Below, one piece after another: positions 1-7,165 of a DNA stretch of 25,882 nt. Location: the NCBI GenBank assembly GCA_937905985.1, contig CALCWC010000042.1:1-25882 (forward strand). The letters run 5' to 3'. Positions within the stretch are counted from its first letter, which is position 1, and the number at the start of each line of letters is the position of its first letter. This DNA comes from an uncultured Verrucomicrobiales bacterium (lineage in GTDB: Bacteria > Verrucomicrobiota > Verrucomicrobiia > Verrucomicrobiales > Akkermansiaceae). The notes under the pieces are model-generated. The model did no database searches. It saw nothing but the letters and a program-made list of their open reading frames with translations, and was not told where the DNA came from. A program made the position numbers and the translations under genes.

Positions 1-15
1 CGCAACCATGCGGGT

Positions 16-39
16 TAGCGCTCCGCTACCGGAGCGCTA
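16..39. repeat. 10-bp perfect hairpin in the left intergenic region
   Basis: The stem is TAGCGCTCCG pairing with CGGAGCGCTA around a four-base loop (CTAC). No T-tract follows on either strand, so it is not a convincing intrinsic terminator. The gene to its left is outside the window. It could be the end of a neighbouring unit or part of the repeat cluster that follows. Confidence 0.6.
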
Positions 40-51
40 TGGGACGGCAGT

Positions 52-191
52 GATTGACGATTGACAATTTGGAGAGTTAGGCGCGGCGGAGCCGCGCGAC
101 AAAACGTTTCATCTGGCATTCTGCCAGATGAAACTCATAATCATCCGCGCCGGATGGCGCGGCGAACTTCCCAAATTGTAAATTGTAAATC
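52..191. repeat. Long imperfect palindrome with nested hairpins (MITE-like or intergenic repeat)
   Basis: The two halves are imperfect reverse complements around a TTC at 119-121. The core is a perfect 13-bp stem (106-118 with 122-134, GTTTCATCTGGCA). Outside it lie a 7-bp GC hairpin on each side (81-97 and 145-162). Outermost is an AT-rich arm, ACAATTTGG (64-72) pairing with CCAAATTGT (171-179), extended by ATTGAC/GTAAAT-type repeats. It starts about 25 bases past the stop of the FHA gene. No coding frame is convincing. It could be a small non-autonomous element, a REP-like repeat or a structured 3' region; copy number elsewhere is unknown. Confidence 0.65.
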
Positions 192-206
192 CGTAAATTG
201 TAAATT
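177..206. repeat. AT-rich direct repeats (GTAAATT units)
   Basis: TTGTAAATTGTAAAT is followed by CCGTAAATTGTAAATTCC, so the word GTAAATTGTAAAT or a close variant occurs twice in a row. The stretch contrasts sharply with the GC-rich surroundings. It forms the right shoulder of the palindrome at 52-191 and ends about ten bases before the FHA gene's stop codon. Confidence 0.6.
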
Positions 207-215
207 CCCCGCAGG

Positions 216-824
216 TTACCACTTGTCGGGCAGGTAGTTCCCGGTGAGCAGGAAGTAGCGCAGCGTGAGGCCGGCAACAAAGGCTGCCACGATGACGCCC
301 AGCACATACAGCGCGCCCAGCATGCCCAGCGCGGCGGACTGCTTCTTCTGTTCCGCCAGGGAGACCTTCTGCGCGGTGCCTACCTTGCGTGCCAGCTTGC
401 GCTTCTTGCGGGTGCGCGCAATGTCCTTTTTGGTGATGGCTTTCTTCTCGCCCTTGGAGTCCTTTTCGGGCTTCTCGTCGGCCTTCTTGTCATCCTCTTC
501 CTCGTCGTCGTCATCGTCGGGCAAGTCGTCCTGCACGAAGGCCATGGTGTGCGGGCCGATGTGGTAGTTGGTTTCCTCCACGAGCTTGACGTGCTGTTCC
601 TCCACGCCGTGCACGAGAATCGCGCCGTCCACGCTGCGCAGGGCCCAGAAGCCGTCGCGCCAGCGCACCTTGCAGTGCACGGGGGAAAAGCCCTCGCCCG
701 CCGGCAGCACGATGTCGCACGCCGCATCGCTTCCCACGGTGAGCGCCCCGTTCTCCTCCATGTTGTCCGGCAGGTCGCGCGTCTGGTACTCGTCGTGTGA
801 GTCTTTGATAATCAGGAAAGCCAT
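216..824 (-). CDS. FHA-domain protein with acidic/basic linker and C-terminal membrane anchor
   Basis: A 202-residue protein. Residues 1-100 look like a forkhead-associated fold: a TVGSDAACDIVLP segment, a SPVHCKVRW segment (the usual S-x-x-H phosphothreonine-binding strand) and a later VHG turn. Residues about 103-115 are almost pure Asp/Glu, followed by a Lys-rich stretch to about 155. A hydrophobic segment at about 166-190 is a likely membrane anchor, leaving a short tail. FHA domains bind phosphothreonine peptides, so the domain probably sits in the cytoplasm. No kinase or phosphatase gene is adjacent; the divergent neighbour is a small-molecule-type HAD phosphatase. The domain call rests on motif reading, and the specific role is unknown. 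The ATG follows its promoter -10 by 11 nt and has no Shine-Dalgarno. Confidence 0.8.
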   Translation of the reverse strand: MAFLIIKDSHDEYQTRDLPDNMEENGALTVGSDAACDIVLPAGEGFSPVHCKVRWRDGFWALRSVDGAILVHGVEEQHVKLVEETNYHIGPHTMAFVQDDLPDDDDDEEEDDKKADEKPEKDSKGEKKAITKKDIARTRKKRKLARKVGTAQKVSLAEQKKQSAALGMLGALYVLGVIVAAFVAGLTLRYFLLTGNYLPDKW

Positions 825-835
825 ATGCGCTGGGC

Positions 836-864
836 ATTATGACACCGCATCGGGCGGATGGCAA
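836..864 (-). promoter_or_regulatory. Promoter of the FHA gene
   Basis: -35 TTGCCA (859-864), a 17-bp spacer, and -10 CATAAT (836-841), read on the minus strand. Eleven bases separate the -10 from the ATG at 824, predicting a leader of only about five nucleotides. It is divergent to the HAD promoter. Confidence 0.6.
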
Positions 865-893
865 ACAAAAAGCTCATGCGGGCGGCACAGGCG

Positions 894-902
894 TGGTATG
901 AT
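894..902 (+). promoter_or_regulatory. Extended -10 promoter of the HAD gene, leaderless configuration
   Basis: TGGTATGAT is a TGn-extended -10 with hexamer TATGAT at 897-902. No good -35 is seen, which is usual for extended -10 promoters. Exactly six bases separate it from the ATG at 909, so the expected start of transcription is the A of the start codon. Confidence 0.6.
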
Positions 903-908
903 GCAGGC

Positions 909-1562
909 ATGCTCAAGGCGGTGATGTTTGACGTGGACGGCACGCTGGGGGACACCCTCCCGCTGTGCATCGAGACCTACCGGCGCGTAACGGAAGAGGT
1001 GACGGGACGCCGCCCGGAGGCGGCGGAGGTGGTGAGCCATTTCGGCCTGAGCGACCGCGGTGTGCTGGGCAAGCTGATGGGCATGGAACCAAACGACCCT
1101 GCGCTCCCCCTGCGCCGCATGGTGCAGATTTACGAAGAACTGCACCCCACCATGGCCCCGGCCCCCTTTCCCGGAGCGGTGGAAATGCTCATCGCCGTGC
1201 GCGCCGCCGGCATGCGCATCGGCATCATCAGCGGCAAGGAGGCGCACACCGCCGTGCCAACCCTGCGCTTTTTCGGACTGGATGATTTGTACGACTGGGC
1301 GGCCTTTGGCCTGCCGGACCGCAATGTGAAGGCGGAGCGCCTGCAGGAAGCCATGCAGGTGTGGAACCTGCAGCCGCACGAGCTTGTGTACGTGGGCGAT
1401 GCCCCGAGCGATATCACCATGGCACATCAGGCGGGCGTGCGTATCGTCAACGCCGCCTGGGCTCCCGCTGCGGCCCAGGAGGAGCAGGCATGCCTGGCGC
1501 TCCACCCGGACTACCGTCTCACGGACATGGCGGAACTTCTTCCCCTGCTGCTGAAGCTGTGA
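909..1562 (+). CDS. HAD-superfamily hydrolase, phosphoglycolate-phosphatase-like
   Basis: A 217-residue protein with all four HAD motifs: DVDGT (nucleophile D8, general acid D10), S109 in GIISGK, K141, and GDAPSD (D164, D168). The helical cap between residues about 15 and 85 is typical of the beta-phosphoglucomutase/Gph subfamily. It probably hydrolyses a small phosphorylated metabolite in the cytoplasm; phosphoglycolate or a PPi-like substrate is possible, but sequence does not decide. The open frame extends upstream to 858. The ATG at 909 was chosen because the conserved fold starts there and an extended -10 lies six bases before it, leaving the upstream codons inside the promoter. It converges on ispG with an 18-base gap. 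Confidence 0.88.
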   Translation: MLKAVMFDVDGTLGDTLPLCIETYRRVTEEVTGRRPEAAEVVSHFGLSDRGVLGKLMGMEPNDPALPLRRMVQIYEELHPTMAPAPFPGAVEMLIAVRAAGMRIGIISGKEAHTAVPTLRFFGLDDLYDWAAFGLPDRNVKAERLQEAMQVWNLQPHELVYVGDAPSDITMAHQAGVRIVNAAWAPAAAQEEQACLALHPDYRLTDMAELLPLLLKL

Positions 1563-1580
1563 TGGCGCAGGCGCGCCGCA

Positions 1581-3323
1581 TCACTTGGGCTCCACCCAGC
1601 GGCCGTGCCTCTTGATGAGGGCGATGAGATGATCCACGGCCTCCTCCTGCGGGATGTTCATCTCCACGGGAGTGTGGCCCACGTACAGGTTGATTTTGTT
1701 GGGCGCGCCGCCCACGTAGCCGAAATCGGCATCGCTCATTTCGCCCGGGCCGTTAACGATGCAGCCCATCACGGCGATTTTGACGCCCTTGAGGTGGCCC
1801 ATGGCGGCGCGGATGCGCGCGGAGGCTTCCTGAATGTTGTAGTGGGTGCGGCCGCAGGACGGGCAGGAGACGAATTCGGTCTTGCTGACGCGCACACCGG
1901 CGGCTTGCAGCAGGTTGAACGCCAGGCGCGCGGCCTTTTCCGGGTCTTTCTCCGTGCGGATGCACACGGCATTGCCGATGCCGTCACACAGCAGGGAACC
2001 CATGTTCACGCCGGCCGCCATGGGCGCGGAGAGCGGGCTCTCGCCGCCCAGCGTGTCCTTGAGCATGATGGGATGGCGAGCGGGTATGAGCGCGGCCAGC
2101 AAGCGGAACGCCTGCACCGGCGGCATGCCCACGCCGTCCTTCACCGTCACCAGCGTGGCGGGCGCATCCTGCAGTGCGGCAACGGATGCGGCATCGCGCG
2201 GGTCCACCTCCACGGCGGCGGCGTCCTCGCAAGAAATCTCCGGCATGAAATCACCCATGTGTTCGGCATCCAGCGCCGCGCAGGAGGCGGCGGGCAGCAC
2301 CACGCGCACGGGCTCGTTCCAGCCCAGGCTCATGCCGCCGCGGGTGATGACATCCGCCTTGCGCTTGTGGTAGGCGAAGGGATCGATGACGGCTTCCGGC
2401 TCCTGCGCGGGAGCGGAGCCGTGACCGCCCGCGCCGGGCTGGAAGGGCGAGGCCAGCTCAAAGCCGGGGGCCACCTCGTGCACGGGGTCTTCCGTGAGGG
2501 AGACGCGCAGGGTGTCGCCTATGCCGTCTGCCAGCAGGGAACCGATGCCGCATGCGCTCTTGATGCGTGCGTCCTCGCCCTCGCCGGCCTCCGTCACGCC
2601 CAGGTGGATGGGGTAGTTCCAGTCCGGGCCCTCGTCCGCCAGGCGCTTCACGAGCAGGCGGTACGCCTGGATCATCACCTTCACGTTGGAGGATTTCATG
2701 GAGAACACCAGCTGGTGGTAGTTCAAGTCGCGCGCAATGCGTGCGAACTCCAGTGCGCTTTCCACCATGCCCTCCGGGGTGTCGCCAAAGCGGTTGAGAA
2801 TGCGGTCGGAGAGCGAGCCGTGGTTGGCGCCCAGGCGCATGGCGCGGCCGTGCTCCTTGCAGAAGAGCACCAGCGGCGTGAACGCCTCGCGGATTTTCTC
2901 CAGCTCCTCCTCGTACTCGGCGTCCGTGTAGTCGCGCTCCACAAACTTCTTCTTGTCCACGAAGTTGCCGGGGTTCACGCGGATTTTCTCCACCCACTTG
3001 GCGGCCTCCATGGCGGCATCCGGCTTGAAGTGGATGTCTGCCACCAGCGGCACGTTGCACCCGGCGGCACGCAGTTCGCGCGCGATGTTCTCCAGGTTCG
3101 CCGCGTACACTTTCGTCTGTGCCGTCAGGCGGATGATCTCGCATCCCGCTTCCGCCAGCGCAAGCGATTCCCGCACGCAGGATGCGGTGTCCAGTGTGTC
3201 GCTGGTGAGCATGGACTGGATGCGGATGGGGTTCTCACCGCCGATTCCGGTGTTTCCGATGACGACTTCCCGCGTGGCGCGGCGCGTGTAATGGTAAAGG
3301 CTGGGGCAATGAAGCTGGCTCAT
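1581..3323 (-). CDS. ispG: 4-hydroxy-3-methylbut-2-enyl diphosphate synthase, long (three-domain) form
   Basis: IspG (GcpE) reductively converts MEcPP to HMBPP in the MEP isoprenoid pathway, using a [4Fe-4S] cluster. The product is 580 residues, against about 370 for the E. coli type. It has an N-terminal TIM barrel (VVIGNTGIGGENPIRIQSM onward), a large inserted middle domain of roughly residues 290-440, and a C-terminal cluster domain. Cluster ligands are visible as CPSC (C487, C490), GCIVNGPGE (C521) and E528. The long form is known from Chlamydiae, Bacteroidetes, other PVC lineages and plants. An in-frame ATG lies nine codons upstream at 3350, but the -10 TACAAT ends six bases before the ATG at 3323, so 3323 is preferred. 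GGAGGC sits between -10 and ATG and would probably not be transcribed. Confidence 0.96.
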   Translation of the reverse strand: MSQLHCPSLYHYTRRATREVVIGNTGIGGENPIRIQSMLTSDTLDTASCVRESLALAEAGCEIIRLTAQTKVYAANLENIARELRAAGCNVPLVADIHFKPDAAMEAAKWVEKIRVNPGNFVDKKKFVERDYTDAEYEEELEKIREAFTPLVLFCKEHGRAMRLGANHGSLSDRILNRFGDTPEGMVESALEFARIARDLNYHQLVFSMKSSNVKVMIQAYRLLVKRLADEGPDWNYPIHLGVTEAGEGEDARIKSACGIGSLLADGIGDTLRVSLTEDPVHEVAPGFELASPFQPGAGGHGSAPAQEPEAVIDPFAYHKRKADVITRGGMSLGWNEPVRVVLPAASCAALDAEHMGDFMPEISCEDAAAVEVDPRDAASVAALQDAPATLVTVKDGVGMPPVQAFRLLAALIPARHPIMLKDTLGGESPLSAPMAAGVNMGSLLCDGIGNAVCIRTEKDPEKAARLAFNLLQAAGVRVSKTEFVSCPSCGRTHYNIQEASARIRAAMGHLKGVKIAVMGCIVNGPGEMSDADFGYVGGAPNKINLYVGHTPVEMNIPQEEAVDHLIALIKRHGRWVEPK

Positions 3324-3329
3324 GCCTCC

Positions 3330-3357
3330 ATTGTACGCCCACCGCCGCATGATTCAA
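3330..3357 (-). promoter_or_regulatory. Promoter of ispG, leaderless configuration
   Basis: -35 TTGAAT (3352-3357), a 16-bp spacer, and -10 TACAAT (3330-3335) on the minus strand. Six bases then separate it from the ATG at 3323, so transcription should start at or next to the start codon. It lies just past the tmRNA terminator. Confidence 0.7.
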
Positions 3358-3360
3358 GAC

Positions 3361-3400
3361 AAAACAACCGCCCGTCCCCCTAGCGCGGGGCGGGCGGTTG
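3361..3400 (-). terminator. Intrinsic terminator after tmRNA
   Basis: On the minus strand, CAACCGCCCG and CGGGCGGTTG form a 10-bp stem, with the CCCC/GGGG pairing continued inside. TTTTGT follows directly. It ends the tRNA-Arg/tmRNA unit and insulates it from the ispG promoter. Confidence 0.85.
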
Positions 3401-3408
3401 CTTCATGA

Positions 3409-3766
3409 TGGAGGCGAGGGGGGTCGAACCCCTGTCCTGGACACCGTTGATGCAAGCATCTCCATGTTCAGACGCAGATTGCTGCTCTCGCCGGTGCGCC
3501 GCTCTGCGTCAGCCTTGCACCAAGCCAGATACCTGTGGATGTCGCCAACGGCGCGGTATCCCCGCCGCAGGCCAGCCTACTGAGCTAGGACCCGCCCCCC
3601 TAGTAGACGTCGGGGCTTGGGTCTGGGTGCGTTAGTTACGCAGCCATGGCGTATTCGTTATTGGAATAGGCACTTAATGTTTTGAGCGGCTTTTAAGGAG
3701 GCCAGCCGTTCAACCTCCACATGCAGCCGGCATCTCGAGTATTCAGTCGAAACCAAAGACGCCCCC
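3409..3766 (-). ncRNA. ssrA: tmRNA (transfer-messenger RNA)
   Basis: Together with SmpB, tmRNA rescues stalled ribosomes and tags the nascent peptide for proteolysis. The 5' end GGGGGCG pairs with CGCCTCC near the 3' end to close the acceptor stem. The D-loop-like 5' segment TTTGGTTTCGACTG and a T-arm with GGTTCGACC are clear. CCA is not encoded; TCA follows the discriminator A. The message segment encodes AYSNNEYAMAA before TAA (3636-3671). It lies 68 bases downstream of tRNA-Arg on the same strand and has its own possible promoter, so it may be transcribed alone or with the tRNA. The mature ends are inferred from pairing and could be off by a base. Confidence 0.95.
3636..3671 (-). other. 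tmRNA tag-peptide reading frame (AYSNNEYAMAA)
   Basis: In the minus strand, GCC at 3669-3671 is the likely resume codon, preceded by TTAAGT in the place of the usual UAGUC-like signal. Ten further sense codons and TAA at 3636-3638 follow. The tag ends in AMAA, a variant of the common ALAA degron recognised by ClpXP-type proteases. Confidence 0.8.
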
Positions 3767-3800
3767 ATGTTGTTGGTACACAGGGCGAGCCAAAGAGGAC

Positions 3801-3828
3801 ACGTTAGCAGGGTCATAGGGCTTGTCAA
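3801..3828 (-). promoter_or_regulatory. Candidate tmRNA promoter
   Basis: A consensus -35 TTGACA (3823-3828), a 16-bp spacer, and a weak -10 TAACGT (3801-3806), starting about seven bases past the tRNA-Arg 3' end. It predicts a precursor with about 28 extra 5' nucleotides. Read-through from the tRNA promoter is an alternative. Confidence 0.5.
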
Positions 3829-3834
3829 GTGTAG

Positions 3835-3908
3835 CACGCCGGCAGGGATTCGAACCCCGAACCTTCTGATCCGTAGTCAGATGCTCTATCCAATTGAGCT
3901 ACCGGCGC
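3835..3908 (-). tRNA. tRNA-Arg (anticodon ACG)
   Basis: A 74-base cloverleaf on the minus strand. The acceptor GCGCCGG pairs with CCGGCGT (first pair G-U), the D-arm is GCTCAATTGGATAGAGC, and the anticodon stem is TCTGA/TCAGA with loop CTACGGA, giving ACG. The T-loop is TTCGAAT. A34 is expected to be edited to inosine to read CGN codons. CCA is not encoded and must be added after transcription. Confidence 0.95.
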
Positions 3909-3939
3909 ATCCCGAAGGAACCGCTTGCGCGGTGAGCGA

Positions 3940-3990
3940 AGTATAGCAAAATTCGTTTGCCTGTCAAGCCTTTTCTTTATTTTTTTTGCA
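3940..3990 (-). promoter_or_regulatory. Strong promoter of tRNA-Arg with A-rich UP-like element
   Basis: -35 TTGACA (3962-3967), a 16-bp spacer and -10 TATACT (3940-3945) on the minus strand. Immediately upstream is an A-rich run (3968-3990) resembling an UP element, as expected for a stable-RNA promoter. It lies between the end of sufD and the tRNA. Confidence 0.85.
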
Positions 3991-4018
3991 AAAATCTGCC
4001 AAAAAGCATGCGCGGTGC

Positions 4019-5023
4019 CTATTCCCCGCGGAAGCGGGTGAACACGTCCTCCAGGAAACCCTCCGCCACCAGAAGCTGGGCCTGGTGGCGCGGGATGCCG
4101 CGGGAGAGGAGGTAGAAGAGCTGTTCCGCATCCATGGGTGCGGAGGCACTGCCGTGGGAGCAGCGCACGCGGTCCGCCAGGATTTCCAACCCCGGCAGGG
4201 AATGCACGGTGGCGTTTTCGGAGAGCAGCATGTTGCGGTTGCTCTGGTAGGCATCCGTGTCGTGCGCGCCGGAAGCCACGAAGATGTTGCCGGCGAAGAC
4301 GGCGGTGGCATGGCCGTCCAGCACGTTTTTGTAGAGCAGGTTGCTGGCGCATCCGCGGTTGCTGTGCAGCTGGCGGGTGTGCTGGTCCAGCATCTGGCTA
4401 CCCTCCAGCCTGTTGGCGGAGAAGAGCAGGATATCCGCGGCGTCGCCGAGGGCCTCCGCAGTGGTTTCCTCGCGCGCCCAATCGTGGTTGGCGTGGGTGG
4501 TGAGGTGCCGGACGCATGCGCCGCGGGCGGTGATATCCGTGATGTTCAGGGCGCGCGAGGTGGCGCAGCCTTCCTCCTGCAGCTCCACGGAAATCCGCGC
4601 GCCTTCCTCCGCCGCAATGCGGCGCTCGCAGACCATGGCGGCATGCTCACCGCGGCAGATGTGGCGCTCGATGATGTGTGCATGCACGCCCGCTTTTGCC
4701 ACGATGTGCACGGCGGGCGTGAACACGCCGTCCGTCTCGCAGGTGATGGTGATGGGCTCCGCGTAGTCGTGCTCCAGGCGCACGCACACACCCTCCGGGG
4801 CTTGGCGCAGCGCCAGCAAGGCGTCCGACCCGATGCTGCGGACACCGCATGCCTCCCACTTGGCGAGTGCGTCGTCCGCGCCCTCCACGGTGATGGAGCC
4901 GCGGCACGCGCCTTCCTGCATCATCTGCGCCAGCGTGGCGGCGTGCTTGTGCGGCGCGCCGAAGCGCCAGTCCTCGCACAGGCGGTTGGGGAGTTGCAGG
5001 TTGCTGTTGTCCGTGGTGTGCAT
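4019..5023 (-). CDS. sufD: Fe-S cluster assembly scaffold subunit SufD
   Basis: SufD pairs with SufB and the ATPase SufC in the SufBC2D scaffold that assembles Fe-S clusters in the cytoplasm. The product is 334 residues, shorter than the roughly 420 of E. coli SufD; the N-terminal region is reduced. The beta-helix core and the C-terminal helical segment remain. The CSHGSA-x-P motif (C288, H290) corresponds to C358/H360 of E. coli SufD, and DAEQLFYLLSRGI follows as in other family members. It is the last gene of the fur-sufCBD operon, starting one base after the sufB stop. No Shine-Dalgarno lies at normal spacing, so translation probably depends on coupling to sufB. No clear terminator follows. 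Confidence 0.93.
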   Translation of the reverse strand: MHTTDNSNLQLPNRLCEDWRFGAPHKHAATLAQMMQEGACRGSITVEGADDALAKWEACGVRSIGSDALLALRQAPEGVCVRLEHDYAEPITITCETDGVFTPAVHIVAKAGVHAHIIERHICRGEHAAMVCERRIAAEEGARISVELQEEGCATSRALNITDITARGACVRHLTTHANHDWAREETTAEALGDAADILLFSANRLEGSQMLDQHTRQLHSNRGCASNLLYKNVLDGHATAVFAGNIFVASGAHDTDAYQSNRNMLLSENATVHSLPGLEILADRVRCSHGSASAPMDAEQLFYLLSRGIPRHQAQLLVAEGFLEDVFTRFRGE

Positions 5024-5024
5024 G

Positions 5025-6425
5025 CTATCCGATGGAATCCTCCATTTCTAGGTCGATAAGGCGGCGGAGCTCCACGGAGTATTCCATGGGGAACTCGTTG
5101 ACGAGGTCGTTGATGAAGCCGTTGACGGCGAGGCTCATGGCCTGTGCGCGCGTGAGCCCGCGCTGCTGCATGTAGAAGAGCATCTCCTCGTCCACCTGGG
5201 AGACGGATGCCTCATGCTGCACGGCGGAGGCGTTGCCGTTCACGGTGATGGCGGGGTAGGTGTCCGTGCGGCTGTCGGCGTTGATGAGCAGGGCGTCGCA
5301 TTCCGTGTTGTTGCGGCAGCCGGGCGTGCCCTTCAGCACGTTCACCTCGCCGCGGTAGCTGGCGCGCCCCTGGCCGATGGAGATGGACTTGGCAACGATG
5401 TTGGAGGTGGTTTCCGGCGCGGCGTGTATCATGCGTGCGCCGGTATCCTGGACTTGCCCGTCGCGCGCCAGGGAAATGCTGACCACCTCGCCGCGTGCGC
5501 GGCGCCCCTGCAGCACCACGGCAGGGTACTTCATGGTGAGCTTGGAACCCAGGTTGCAGTCAATCCAGCGAATCTCCGCATCCTCCATGGCCAGGCCGCG
5601 CTGGATGACGAGGTTGTAGACGTTGGTGGCCCAGTTCTGGACGGTGACGTACTGGATCTTGGCGCCCTTGAGGGCCACCAGCTCCACCACGCCGGAATGC
5701 AGGGTGGCGGAATCGAACTTGGGTGCGGTGCAGCCCTCCATGTACATGAGCTCCGCCCCCTCGTCCGCGATGATGAGCGTGCGCTCGAACTGGCCCATGC
5801 TTTCCGAGTTGATGCGGAAGTACGCCTGCAGGGGCTGCTTGAGCTTCACGCCCTTGGGCACGTAGATGAACGAGCCTCCGGAGAACGCCGCGTGGTTGAG
5901 CGCGGAGAACTTGTTGTCGCCCACGGGGATCACCTTGCCGAACCACGGGCGGAACACGTCCTCGTGCTCCTTCAACCCCTCCGTGGAGTTGACGAAGATG
6001 ACGCCCTGCTTGGAAAGCTCCTCGCGCATGTTGTTGTACGCGGTTTCGGAGTCGTACTGGGCATCCACGCCGGCCAGGAAGGCGCGCTCCTGCTCCGGCA
6101 CGCCGAGACGCTCGAAGGTGCGCTTCACGTCGTCGGGCACGTCGTCCCAGCTCTTGCGGGGCTGGACGCCGTGGGAAAGGTAGTAGCGGATGGCGTCGAA
6201 ATCCACATCGCGGATACCCTCCGGCGCCCAGTGGTACGGCATCGGAAGCTCATGGAATTTCTTGAGCGCGTCCTTGCGGAACCGGCGCAGCCAATCAGGC
6301 TCGCCCTTGGCATCGCAGATGTAGTCGATGGTTTCCTCGGTGAGCCCGTAGCCCGCGTCGAACTTGTGGTTCTCCGGGTAGGAGAACTCGCCGCGCGTGT
6401 CCGGCTGGAAGGGTACCTCTGCCAT
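5025..6425 (-). CDS. sufB: Fe-S cluster assembly scaffold SufB
   Basis: SufB receives persulfide sulfur and, with SufC and SufD, builds Fe-S clusters. The 466-residue length is normal. The key residues align with E. coli: C376 in ECDALLINAD matches C405, and H404/E405 in VQHEASVSQ match H433/E434 with identical spacing. The N-terminal YGLTEETIDYICD and the C-terminal LTRAQAMSLAVNGF segments are characteristic. The ATG overlaps the sufC stop (TGATG), which implies translational coupling. No sulfur-donating partner (SufS with SufE or SufU) is encoded in this operon or elsewhere in the window. Confidence 0.97.
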   Translation of the reverse strand: MAEVPFQPDTRGEFSYPENHKFDAGYGLTEETIDYICDAKGEPDWLRRFRKDALKKFHELPMPYHWAPEGIRDVDFDAIRYYLSHGVQPRKSWDDVPDDVKRTFERLGVPEQERAFLAGVDAQYDSETAYNNMREELSKQGVIFVNSTEGLKEHEDVFRPWFGKVIPVGDNKFSALNHAAFSGGSFIYVPKGVKLKQPLQAYFRINSESMGQFERTLIIADEGAELMYMEGCTAPKFDSATLHSGVVELVALKGAKIQYVTVQNWATNVYNLVIQRGLAMEDAEIRWIDCNLGSKLTMKYPAVVLQGRRARGEVVSISLARDGQVQDTGARMIHAAPETTSNIVAKSISIGQGRASYRGEVNVLKGTPGCRNNTECDALLINADSRTDTYPAITVNGNASAVQHEASVSQVDEEMLFYMQQRGLTRAQAMSLAVNGFINDLVNEFPMEYSVELRRLIDLEMEDSIG

Positions 6426-7165
6426 CAGTCTTTCAGGAAGTCGAAGCCCTCTCCTTCAATGTGCTCCACCAGCTCAAACCCGCCCGTGCGCACAATGCGC
6501 CCCTGGTAGAGCACATGCACCACGTCCGGGCGGATGTAGTCCAGCAGCCGCTTGTAGTGCGTGATGACCATGAAGCTGCGGAACGGCGCGCGCATGGCGT
6601 TCACGCCGTCGGAAACAATGCGCAGCGCGTCCACGTCCAGCCCGCTGTCCGTCTCGTCCAGAATGGCGTAGCTGGGCTGCAGCATGAGCATCTGCAGGAT
6701 GTCGTTGCGCTTCTTCTCGCCGCCGGAGAAGCCCTCGTTGACGGCGCGCGCGGTGAACTTGGCATCCATGCCGAGCTGCTTCATCTTGGCGCGCAGCTCC
6801 CTGTAGAAGGCCACGGCGTCCACGTTCTCGCCCTGCGGCAGACGCGCCTGCAGCGCGGCGCGCAGGAAATTGGCGTTGGTGACGCCCGGCACCTCCACAG
6901 GGTACTGGAATGCCAGGAACAGACCCGCGCGGCTGCGCTCGTCCACGCTCATGGAGAGCAGGTCCTGCCCGTCCAGTTCCGCCGTGCCGCCCGTCACCTC
7001 GTAGTCCGGGTGACCGCAGAGCACCTTGGAGAGGGTGGACTTGCCGGAGCCGTTGGGGCCCATGATGGCATGCACCTGGCCCTTGGGGATTTCCAGGGTG
7101 ATGCCCTTCAGGATGTCCGCGCCGTCCTTCACGCGGGCGCAGAGGTCTTTGATGACAAGGCTCAT
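6425..7165 (-). CDS. sufC: Fe-S assembly ATPase SufC
   Basis: An ABC-type ATPase of 246 residues that drives conformational change of the SufBD scaffold. Walker A is GPNGSGKST (36-44). The signature is FSGGEKKRND, the KKR version specific to SufC, and Walker B leads into ILDETDSGLDVDA. The start at 7165 was chosen over upstream in-frame codons because MSLVIKDL is the family N-terminus. It also overlaps the fur stop by four bases (ATGA), making a coupled fur-sufC pair. Confidence 0.97.
   Translation of the reverse strand: MSLVIKDLCARVKDGADILKGITLEIPKGQVHAIMGPNGSGKSTLSKVLCGHPDYEVTGGTAELDGQDLLSMSVDERSRAGLFLAFQYPVEVPGVTNANFLRAALQARLPQGENVDAVAFYRELRAKMKQLGMDAKFTARAVNEGFSGGEKKRNDILQMLMLQPSYAILDETDSGLDVDALRIVSDGVNAMRAPFRSFMVITHYKRLLDYIRPDVVHVLYQGRIVRTGGFELVEHIEGEGFDFLKD

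Noticed and set aside
1605..3383. A 590-codon plus-strand open frame opposite ispG
   Set aside because: Mirror of the ispG codon usage; no recognisable fold, while ispG is unambiguous.
3398..3635. Small plus-strand open frames over 3398-3635
   Set aside because: They lie opposite the tmRNA and are explained by its structure.
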